Positions 42,001 to 54,000 of a DNA stretch of 64,000 nucleotides are shown one piece after another. Every line of letters begins with the position of its first letter. Position 1 is the stretch's first letter. Below the pieces are notes generated by a model. It had not been told where the DNA came from. It worked only from the letters and a program-made list of their open reading frames with translations, and made no database searches. The DNA is taken from positions 138,225,077 through 138,289,076 of the forward strand of contig NC_134365.1 in assembly GCF_035582795.1 (NCBI RefSeq), given 5' to 3'. A program made the position numbers and the translations under genes. This DNA is from Mycteria americana (Eukaryota; Chordata; Aves; Ciconiiformes; Ciconiidae).

Positions 42001-45000
42001 CATTTCAGAAAAACTGTTCACGATGAATATGTACTAAGGCAATTGTTTGCCTCCTGAGATAGATAATAGCATTTCTGCATTGCAATGGAAAAATACCATA
42101 CTGAGCTGAATCTCTAGCTCAGTTAGACTAGAAGAAACCCCACTCTACATGCTACAATGTTGATGCTACTACACTAAAAACTCAGTGTAGTTTAGCATCC
42201 TTCAAAGAAATGCAGGTGTATGGATGCCAAGTTACAACAGGTTCAGATTGTGTGCAAGAATCACTGAAGCAAAAGCAAATATGGAGTGTCCTCGAACACT
42301 ATGAAATTCCAGATACCATGTAAAAGCAGATACTTTAGTGCTTTGTGAAAGCTTTAGTAAAAATGAAAAGATACTCAGCTACTGGTTTTCTAAAGTAAGA
42401 ACACTCCATGGGAAGGAGTTTGGGGGAAACTTTAACATTTCACTGCAATGTGTTCAGGATCAGTTTATGAAATATTACGGCCAAAGAGACAATAAATAAA
42501 GCTTTTGAAAATCCAAAACCCCACAAATCACGTTCTTTAAATCCTCCACTTTTCCATATAGGCACAGGACTTAACAGTTAAGACCATCAATTCAGGAACT
42601 GTTCTTAAATACATTTAAGTTTCATGTAACATACATGATCAATTTGCTAAATTCTAATGAGCATCTAAACTTAAACATTCTTTGAAGTTTACTTCAGGCA
42701 GGGAACCGCCCAATCCTATATATAGCTACAATAAACCTCTAAGTAATTCCCAAAGTAGACTACTGACTTGACATATGACTAACTGATAAGGAATTCATTT
42801 TTTTCATACTTATTTCCAAATACCTAGAACATGGAATTTCAAGTACTTAATTCTGAAATGTTTTTAAAATTGATGAAACTTTGAATTTCGTAAATTATTG
42901 TACAAATAGGAAATAGTTTTCTGGAATAGTTTCCAAAACTAGTATAATTCCTCTCACCTTCTTTAATGATTCAGTTCTACAATTATGTCCAAGGCAAAGG
43001 TGAAATCCTACTCTTAAAATCATTAGAATTTTCTTTTCCAAGTGCAACCTTTTGAATAATCATCACTCTTACAGAAGTGACTAAGCTACACTACTCCTCC
43101 TTCATTTTGTAGCCCTAAAGAACATCTAGAAATGCATAAGAACTTTTGCCACGAGAAATGTCTCCTGTGCTGAATGAAAAGTTAGAATCTCTCGTTTACT
43201 TAAGGTCAAGCTTGGATGAAGCAGTCTTCAGTAAAGCTGACAGGTTGGACAAGGAATTGAAAAAGGGGGTGAAGATATTATTCCTGAAGAAGTATAAACT
43301 TGAGTCTGATAGACAAGCCTACAATTCAGAAGCCTATCACATCTGTTCAAATACCTGTACACAGCAACAAGCATGCAGATTTCTTCACTATATTAGTCTC
43401 ATCATTGTAATAACATGTTTTAAGAGAAAACCAAATATAGCCCAAGTCTGTCTTAAGACGAATACTGAAAGCAATGCTTACTTGATGAACTACTCTCTTG
43501 CATCCAGCTAACTTCTCTTCACAACAAAATTCAATGGGTGGAGAGAGATGCATGCAGGGACTTAAGAAATGAACACAATTTAAATATACAGGGACAGCAT
43601 ACATAGCATGGAGGATGGTGAGGCAGGACCAGGATCAGAATTGTCAACTAAAGATGCTGACTTGTCAGAACAGATCATCAAAGATCTCAGCCACTGCATC
43701 TAAGGGTTTTAATGCTTCACCATTACCCCATTTTTCTATCTTTCACTCTTGACTGCCTGATTCGTCCAAAAAAGATTTTGACAATGAAAATGGAGCTGTT
43801 GAAGAAATGGCAGCAACTGTATTCACAATAAAAGATGGCTCAGCCTATTGCCTTTTGGGTGCTTAAAAACTAAGTTCTACTACTGTCATCCATGATGACT
43901 GACAAACCAAGCTGGTGAGCAACTACTATATATAGTCACTTTGGCTCAGCCACCAAACTAAAAGCAAGTTTTCAGTGTGCTGCACAAGACTTAAAGTTTA
44001 ATATGTAACAAAAGATTCTGGAAACTGCTCATGTCACGGGAAGAAGCCCTACATACCACTGATGGGAGCAATTGTTAAGTTATTTAGGTGTCAAGGACTG
44101 CGCAGGGACTCCCCTTTTGCTGGGGACATAGGTTAAATAATTCAGAAAGCAATCAGAAAAACACAATAAAAATACTTACTATGTGACTAATTCCAGTTTC
44201 AGCCATGTCAAATACCACTGTTAAGGGCTTTCCATGATCTCTCTTGGCATAATGTTCTAACCAAAAAGCTACCAGTTTCTTTTTCTCAAGTTGCTGTTTA
44301 GGATCTCTTGTATGATGTTTCACTCTGAACCAAACTTGTCAGAAGAAAGAAAAACACACACAAAAATTGAAACAACAGATCCAAATTAACAGAATACATT
44401 ATGCAAATACCTATACAGGATGCACTGAAATTTATTAACACCTCTGAGTTTGCATTCTACATTTCTACTGATTTTGTGGCCACTGAACAGCCAGAAAAAC
44501 AACTCCATACCTTTCCATACACCCCCATTTCCTTGCTCACATTTTTATACCGGAACTTTTAAAAAATTGAAAATACTAAGAATTACAGCACAGAAGAAAC
44601 AGCTGAGTGAAAAAATACATTTCATGTATTTAAAGACTACTTGTTATCTAGATTATAATTTCATAATTTCAAATTAAATCACGCAGCCCTTAGATACGGT
44701 ATTATATTCCGCATACATTCTAAGTATTGTTGTGGTTGTGAAATTTATGTTTCTTTTTCTACTTAGGTTTTCTACAGCATTGTAGGCGATGTGTTTTGAA
44801 AAACTAATTATACACACACTATGAATTATATAAAAAGCAACAAAATAAAAAATTTTTATTTCTTTCTTCCTCCTTTCTAAAATAAAGGAAAATTTAAAAA
44901 ATTCTTTCTTTCTTTCTTCTTCCTTTCTAAAATAAAATGAAAAAATTCAGAAGATGAGCGACATATAAATGAAAGCCCAATACATATCCTTCTGGAGTAA

Positions 45001-48000
45001 GAAATGAGTCACACAGAGACACGTTTTTCCATGAAAAGTAGCGTATTTCAAAGTAACAGACTTTACAAAAATGTCTGAAACCAAAGTACTGATTATACAA
45101 TGAAGTGATAAAAGAAATATTGGGGGCAGCAATGTGAAGAGCAGCCTTCATTTTTGGTACCTCTACAATACCAAAATTAGACAAGCCCTGAAAATAATTG
45201 TAGATATACTCCAATACTTTTCTCCCTTAAAATTGGAAAGTCTTACTCAAAAACAGATTTCTTCAAGTCTTTTACTTCCAATGGCAAATAAAAAATATTT
45301 TACGGCTTGTATAAAGAAACAAACTTTTTTTTTAAATATAGCATATTAACTAGATGCTGTAAGTTCAGAATTTTAAAAAGATACCCCTATTCAAACACAG
45401 GACTCTTGTGAACGTAACCAATAATTCTTGAAGAACTTCTTTATACTTTAAAATGTCTATTTTACATAACAGAATGACAATGGAGCATGTGGCCCAAGAA
45501 ACATGTTTCTCAAATGTTTACTAACCAGGAACTCTTAACTACGATACAATCTGAATTTGCATACCAAGTCAGTTATTCTGACCCAATTAACATTCACAGA
45601 AGAAACACTTCAGGTATGGAAAATTGAGACATTAGTTATATTTCAGTGACAATAAAATCAGAAATCATTATTTACCCAACTTACACATTCTTGTCATGAA
45701 ACAATCACAGAGTTTTCTCAGTCCAAGCACTGATGCAAGAAAGTCATGTTTTTTCTACTTCTTGCTCCCTCCCCGCCCCCCCATCTCACCAAACTGAACT
45801 ACCCAGTATACTCATGCTCAGCTTTCTAAATACTATAAAAAGGTATCACCACCACCTATCCTTGAATACTTACCTTGGAGGCTAAAAGAAAATCATGAAG
45901 CATAACAAAGCAGCAATTTTTCATACAGCACTGATGTTTGTGCTGGTTTTGGCTGGGATAGAGCTCGCTTTCTTCGCAGTAACTAGTACGGGCCTATGTT
46001 TTGGATTTGTGCTGAAACCAGTATTGATAACACAGGGATGTTTTTGTTATTGCTGAGCAGTGCTTACACAGAGCCAAGGCCTCTTCTGCTCCTCACACCA
46101 CCCCACCAGCGAGTAGGCTGCAGGTGCACAAGAAGCTGGGAGGGGGCACAGCTGGGACAGCTGACCCCAACTGACCAAAGGGATATTCCATACCATATGA
46201 TGTCACGCTCAGCATATACAGCTGGGGGAAGAAGGAAGTGCTTTTGAAATTACTTGTGTTTCATCTTCCCAAGTAACTGTTTTGCATGATGGAGCCCTGC
46301 TTTCCTGGGGGTGGCTGAACACCTGCCTGCTCATGGGAAGGAGTGAATGAATTCCTTGTTTTACTTTGCTTGCATGCACAATTTCTGCTTTACCTATGAA
46401 ACGGTTTTTATCTCAACCCACAAATTTTCTCACTTTTATTCTTCCAATTCTCTCCCCTATGCCACCAGGGGGGAGTAAGCGAGCAGCTGTGGTGCTCATT
46501 TGCTGACTGGGGTTAAACAATGACAGTCCTTTTTGGTGCCCAACATGGGGCTCGAAGGGTTTGACATAACAACAGATTTGATTGGAATGTGCTAGATGGA
46601 ATTTATAACCGTTATTGCTGTTTAGCTATTAATCGGCAGGCTTCTGTGCTTGCTTGCCTTACCGTATATTAGAGTCTAGGGCTCGTTAGTGGCTGCTTTT
46701 TGCTTTTGCTGCTTGCCGTGCTGCTGATCATCTGACTCTGCTGTGCCTGGGAACATTTTGATAACAGCAACGGCCATGCACCAGGGCTGGCAGGTGGCCA
46801 GGGCATCACTGCTGTTTCTGTGCTGCCATACTGGACAGGCTGGAACTCCAGTGTGAACTCGAATCAAAGGGACTGTGACCTGTGGATGAGTCCACACAGG
46901 AACAGGACAGCCCAAAGCATCTGTGGATAAGCCCATGCCAGAGCAGGTACATATCAAAGTGTCTGTGGCCATGGTTATGTCTGTGCCACAGCAGGTACAC
47001 CTCTACCTCTGAAGCTATTGTGGCCCAAAGATAAGTCCACACTGGAGAAGGTACACCTCAAAGCATCTGTGGCCATGGAGAAGCCCATACTGCAGCAGAT
47101 ACACCTTGAAGCATCAGTGGCTGTGCATGAGGTCATGCCAGAGTACCTCAAAGCATATGGCCATGGATAAGCCCATGACAGAGCAGGTACACCCCTGGAG
47201 GGATTACAGCCATGGGTAAGGCCACGTCGGAGCAGGTTTATTTCTGAAGGGACTGTGGCTGTCAGTAAGGCCACACCAGAGCAGGTACATCTCTGAAGGC
47301 ATTGTGGCCCATGGAGAAGGCCATGCTGGAACAGGTGCACCTCAAAGAGGCTGTGGATAAGTCTATGCCACAGCAGGTATACCCCTGGAGAGACTGTGGC
47401 TGACAGATAAGGCTCCACTTGGAGCAGGATAAGTCCAAGCTGGAGCCAGAGCAAGGGGAGGAGTTCATTGCAATGTGAAACCCTGTAACCCAGCCCAAAG
47501 GGACCGGGGTGGAGACTGTAAGAGATATACCTTTAAATTGTTGTAACCCATGATTTGAGTTGGAGGTTATAGGAATTACTATAGTAGGAACCACCTGGAC
47601 CAGTGGAGGACAAGCCTTACAAGAAGCAGAAGTGCAGCAGTGACCTGAGCTGGCTTTGGTGCCCAATAACTCCACTCAACACACCACTTCTCCTGTCCTG
47701 AGTGACCACCATAACAGATGGAGTCCAAAGTCATGGACTAAATGAACTCAATGGACATTTTGTGGACATTTATGGACATTTTACAGAAATTCCACAGGGG
47801 CAGTCCATAGACTAAAGCAAATAACTGAATTATATCAAGGGATGGGAAGGGGAGGTATATGAGAATGTATTGGATAGCGTGGGACCTAAGCATGACATAA
47901 ATGGTATGGAATAAGGGGTGGAGAATGTGCTGGTTTTGGCTGGGATAGAGTTAACTTTCTTTGCAGTAGCTAGTACAGGGCTATGTTTTGGATTTGTGCT

Positions 48001-51000
48001 GGAAACAGTGTTGATAACACAGGGATGTTTTTGTTATTGCTGTGCAGTGCTGACACAGAGTCAAGGCCTCTTCTGCTTCTCACCCCACCCCACCAGTGAG
48101 CAGGCTGGGGGGGGGCACAAGGAGTTGGGAGGGGACACAGCTGGGACAGCTGACCCCAGCTGACCAAAGGGATATCCCATACCATATGGCATCATGCTCA
48201 GCATATAAAGCTGGGGGAAGAAGGAAAGGGGGGATGTTTGGAGTGATGGCGTTTGTCTTCCCAAGTAACTGTTACATGTGATGGAGCCCTGTTTCCTGGA
48301 GATGGCTGAACAGCTGCCTGTCAAGGGGAAGGAGTGAATGAATTCCTTGTTTTGCTTTGCTTGTGTGCCTGGCTTTTGCTTTCCCTATGAAACTGTCTTT
48401 ATCTCAACCCACGAGTTCTCACTTTTACCCTTCCGATTCTCTCCTCTATCCCACCAGGGGGGAGTGAGCAAGTGGCTGCGTGGTGCTCAATTGCCAGCTG
48501 GGGTTAAACCACAACAGTATCTTACAATGATAAGAAGGACAGTTGGACACAACACAGCCATAGAATAAAAGCTGTGTTTTTCTCATCACTTTTTTTTGAA
48601 AACTAGTATATTGGTGTTTAAAACAGTCATTTCTGTAAGAGATTGGATTGTTAGTGTATTTCTGGAAGTACAAGCTAGCCCTCATAAATCAAGGAAAAGC
48701 AGAATTTCAGATTTAATTTTTTTGTTTTTTTCAAGGTTCAAGATCACTGCTTGGAAAGCCTCATGACTGGTTTGTTTAAAAATCCTCTTTTGCCTCAGAC
48801 GATTTAAGCTTAATTAAATATGTGAGATGTTACAACAGATTCATTTATAGAAAATAATATTGACCATCTATGACACAATATTAAAACAAACTCAGGAGCA
48901 TTTCAGGCAATATTTACTGTTTCCCTACAAATCTTACTCTTTAATTGCTAGAAGTTAATCACACAACTTGACAGTTCATTCTCCCAACAATTCTCAGCTG
49001 TCCACACTGCTACTGAACATTCCAATGACATCAGAAAAAATGAGGAAAACAAGAAAGCCGTTGCAGACCTCCTGTGAACCACTGCAAGTATGCAAGAATG
49101 TGGGCTGCTAGAAAAGCAATGACAATGCACTGTAATAATGAACATTTATACTACTCATATACTCACCACAGGAGATACAGAAACAATGCACTTCAACAGG
49201 AAAGTTTAAAACTGCACTATAATTAGGAAAAACGTTTATGATTTTTGAAAACTGCTGATAAGGTTTCCTCATTCCACTTCTGTGATCCAAAGAGACTCAA
49301 GGTTACCAACTTTTCATCATTTTTAGTAAAACCAGTTGCCAATATGTATCTACTTCTATTTTTATAACATTTATTTTTCAAAATAGATGCTAAAATGCTG
49401 GAAACAAAAAATAATGATTAATGACTGAAAAGATTATATTCTGTGTAACTTACATAATTTATAGCCTTCTTTATCATATCCATGCAGAAAGAGAGAACCA
49501 TTTTCAAATAACCATTTTGGAAGAACAGATTCTGTCAAGTCTGCAAAGCCAAACGAAAGATTATTTCAGTAATCACATTAATAATCACATTGTAACTTAA
49601 CAGAAATCACTAAAAATACAGAAGTCTAGCAACAAAATACAAAAATATCTTTATAAACCATTTTCCAAGGCCTTTACTAAACTAATGCAAATATTGAGCT
49701 CATTTGAAATTTTACTATCTTCTTCCTCTCATGCTGTAGAATAGGATCTATTTAGGAAGAAATAAGAATTAAAAAATTCATGTAAGAAAACAAAGCTGCA
49801 AATGTTTATTTTTGCTCATATCTGCAGCCCCTCTTGCTCTATCCTTTAATTCAGATTGTGAAGTCCTGTAGATAAAGCTCATCTTCAAAACATTCTCACA
49901 CAACAAAAACCAGATCTATTCTACCTAGGGTGTCAGACCAGTGCTACTATGATGAGCCCTGTTTTTTGTGGGTTCTTTTGTTGTTGGTTTTTTTTTTTTT
50001 TTTAAGGACTCCATTCTAGCAAATGCACAAAGACAAAAGAAGAGATAGCTTCCTGCCTTCCTCTTAAACAACCTTTCAATAGACATATGGAACCACAACA
50101 AAACAGTGAGACAGTAGTGGTCAACATAAAAAGCAATAGTTCTAATTTTTTTCTTTTTTTAACTGAGTAGAAAAGTTCTTGCTCACCTCTGTGGTACTTA
50201 CAAGAGCTTTAAAAGGTGTTTAATGAAACTACATATAGAATTCAGTTGTAGTTTGATAGGAAAGCAACATACACCATCAAAATAATTATATAACATAGCT
50301 TACCATTAACTGTATATTCTTTCCTCCACTGAAAGCTTTCATCAATCATCTTTAGTGTATCATCCACAACATCGTGACGCCAAATCAGATAATTTTCAAC
50401 CCATTTATCATCTTGCTGAAGTCTTTCCACATCTCTAGAATCGTATTTATCTGATTTATCTAGCAAATAAATCAATTATTGTAAGAATATAGCATTTGCT
50501 ATGAAAACATGGAAGGGAGATTTGTCAAGTTTTAGTATAAGCATCTACTAGGTACATAGGATTTCTTTCACAGTCTCAAAAGTTAAGCAGACAAAGCATA
50601 GCATGAGAAATTGATTAAAAACTTCTATCTACTGTGATGATATTTAGGAACACTACAAGATTACTCTCACTGGAAAAATATTTTCTATGATTCCTTTTCA
50701 AAGAAAAAACATCAGAAAACAAGAAGGTGTGTGTAAGTAGGGCAGGTGTAATTTTTCTAAAACCAGGTTTCTATAATTAACATAAATTAGTATATAGTCT
50801 AAGAATCTGTGTACTGATGAATGTATATATTAATCATCACTAGTTCAAGCTCGAGTTCAGACTTATAGGCATCAGCATGTCAGACCATGAAATGTCAGAA
50901 CAGATGTTAAAATGACTATTTTTGACCACACACTATACATCATTGCATTAAACAAAATTGTTTTCTTTAAAAAGATTGCACATTCTACACTTGTTATAAA

Positions 51001-54000
51001 TTGTTACTTTACTGAACACAAACTACATGCAACTTTAGAGCAGCACAAAACCCCCAAGCCCCAAACTCTTCTTATATCAGGTTAGCAACAGGATAACAGG
51101 TTACCATGCTTTAGGAAGTACTTCAGATGAAACACAAGTTGCTGTTGCTGCTTACTTTATAATTTTTTTTTTTTAAACAGGAAGGTTTGTAAAATACAAA
51201 TGCCTAAGTGGACCTATTTTTATTGTAGCACATTTTATTGTGCTTAAACAAAGGCTCAAGTTTTTAGATCAATGCTCCTCTTTGTCTGAGAAATCTGCAC
51301 AATTGGAATGCAAATCAAGTAAGAGCCCATGATAGAAACAGGCTTCTGAAAGCAACAGACACTGATACACATCTTTTTGCTAACTACTAAAAAACCATAA
51401 GTTCTTAAACTATTCACTTAAACTTATTTGTGATTAGCATAAAAAAATTTAAGAGTGGTTGTTAATAAAATAGATGTTAATTTTCACATACTGAAAAGAC
51501 TTCCTCTGTCAGCAGCAATAAACTCAAAAGAACTACTTTCAGGGCCATGATAATTAAAGTAACTATTTAGAACTGTCACTGGATGGTTTAGGGATGTGTA
51601 TTTCAATCAGACATCTTAACTCTGGGGAAGACATTAAGAAAAAGACACCATTAAATTCTGCTAATAATATTTTTAGTTTTACTGGCCTACATGCAAAGGT
51701 ATGACCTATTTTACTTGTCTTTCAATTTATACTCTGTTTCCTGTCACAAATTAGTCAATATAACTATAAGAATATACCCATTTTAAATGTGCCCATCCAC
51801 TAAGAGTTATTTTAATTGCACTCCCCCAATGCATCTCTTCACATCCAACTGCTTCTCATATACATTATCTACTCTGTTCCTTCTTCATTAGGCTTCAAAT
51901 TTCTCCTTCCCTTGATCCCATCCCACTACCTTACCTTGTTCCTTAGGCAAGCCTACAGACAAATCCCGCTTTCCTTAATCTTAGTCCCCTACTTGCTCCT
52001 CTGCCCAAAAGCCTCCAGTCCACTAAAAACTCCCTCACTCTTTCAGTTCCTTTTCTCATCATTCCCACACTTGCACCAGACAGCTCATTCACTATATTCT
52101 GACTAAGTCCAGTAAAGTGAACACTCAGCACAAGACTGAAATGCTGTTTAACTTCTCTATGACTATAGGTCAACCACAGAGGGAACAAGTTGCAAAGATT
52201 TTTGGTATTAAATTTTGTAAAGTCTCAACTGCTCATTTGAAATTTAATTATTCCCCCAGTGATTTATGATTTGGACAGTTTTGCCTGAGAAACACTAACA
52301 ATACCTAGTTTCAAGTTAGAATCACAAAAAATTAACATTGGAGAAGGTTTCTCCAGGTCACCTCAGTCCTAACTGCTGCTCACGGCAAGGCTAGCTTCCA
52401 AGTTCAAACAGGTCGCTAAGTATCTTTCTCAGTCAAGTTTTGAAAACTCAAAAGGGTAGAAAGATTCCACAGCCTCTTCTTTGTGTAACATGCATTCCAA
52501 ACCAAATCCCCTTCAGAGATACTGTCACGTACAGTAACTAAGATGGCACATCCACAGTCAGCTAAAGTAAGAGAAGCACTGGCTTCTCTTAGCCATGGTA
52601 TGTCAGCTATTCTATGCTATGGACTATTCAATACGGCATATTGGCTATTCAAGCCATTTATAGCTCCTCATAGCCACAGCAAATTAGGGCTTTGCAAGAG
52701 CAAAGATTTACTTTAACATGAATATTACATGTCTCCAGTGCCTGAGCTACCTTACTTCAACTTGGTTTAATAATCTCTAACACACACTAGCTTCCAGCAG
52801 TCAATCAATCATTCAAGTATTTTTCTGAGATCAGTCCCATGTATATCCTATCTGTATAAGGGATTTGAGTACTCTAATTAAAGAGAAAAACCACACACCA
52901 CCAGGTAAAAACTAAGAGGATAACATTTCACACTGCTTTGAGGCTCCCCTTGCTCTCAGTATCTATCTGAGAGCAGAACTGTCAGAATGACAGAATAGTG
53001 CCATCTTGTATCAAACAATAATATAAAAATATTCACATATCATTATGTGGAACATGCATCAGAACACACATTTCTGGGCCACTAATAAGTTTTCTTAAAC
53101 TCTGAACTTAGATAATATTTAAAAAACAGAAATTTAACTTCATGACTATTTTAAGAAAATGAAAGTGCAAGAGGAATGGAGAAAACATTTTATCCAAACT
53201 TTCAACATCAAAATGAAAAGCTAGCTGGATTCAGATAGGGACAGTTGAAAAGAGTTGAAATATTTTTCCTCTCTTCAGCAACGAAGTTCTCAACAAAATG
53301 ACACATGTAATCTGAATTTACATATACACTACACCACACACTAAAACAGGAACTACTCAAATTCTGCCTTGCAGAATGCCGGTATTTCAATCAAGTAAGC
53401 TTAACAAGACTGGTAGAATAACAGGAGTACTGATTACTGTTTTAACCTTATCCAAGTTATCCAATTCTTGCTACAAAATAAATAAAATTTAGAATGAGAT
53501 TGTAAACTCAAAAGAAAGGTGTTTTATCTCACATGTATAAAGCAGAGTGATATGAAATTGCTGGAGTCCTTCCAATAAGCCAGTCATTGAAAGTATGTCA
53601 ATTCAGAGGAGGAATTCCTCTTCAAATTTGTGCATTTCCCATAATTCTATGGACATCTGGAAACTTGTTTTCAAACTATGCTGTGAAATAATCTCAATGT
53701 TTCTAATTTTAAATCACTCATGGAACACTTGACTGCAGTTACTAGATTATTAGAAGTTTCTGGAATCAAAACAGAATTAGTTGAAAGAAAAATAGACCTT
53801 TGGGATTTTCAACACATAATTTAAACACATCCTGCACAAATTAGAGGTCAAAAGGAAACAGAAGTTGAGGGGCACCCAAACAGAAATTCAGGTGAAACTA
53901 TAAACTGAAGTATCTTACCTCAGACAATCTCCAAGCCTAGCCACTTAGGATACTTGTAAACATACACTGATGCTTTTCTCACTAGAAAATTAAGCTCCTG

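Larger units (their letters stand above)
45939..48516 (+). mobile_element. Two-LTR retrovirus-like element without gag/pol (non-autonomous)
   Basis: LTR (45939-46525), internal part of 1400 bp, LTR (47926-48516), in MOSPD2 intron 4 and antisense to the gene. A tRNA-Lys-type primer binding site follows the 5' LTR, and a purine-rich tract precedes the 3' LTR. The internal part shows no gag, protease, polymerase or envelope reading frame; it holds tandem repeats instead. The LTRs are a sister subfamily of the two solo LTRs (TGTGCTGGTTTTGG rather than TGTCCTGGTTTC). The two LTRs differ at many sites, so the insertion is not recent. No convincing target duplication remains. Confidence 0.88.
44335..49453 (-). 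other. MOSPD2 intron 4, host of the two-LTR element
   Basis: 5.1 kb, half of it the element at 45939-48516. The rest is AT-rich with the tandem duplication near 44.9 kb. Confidence 0.88.

Noticed and set aside
43146-43511. 121-codon plus-strand frame in MOSPD2 intron 5
   Set aside because: No domain, no splice context and no homologue recognised. It is an isolated chance frame.
46975-47454. 159-codon minus-strand frame in the retroviral element
   Set aside because: It follows the tandem repeat array, whose period is not a multiple of three. It has no known domain and is antisense to the element.
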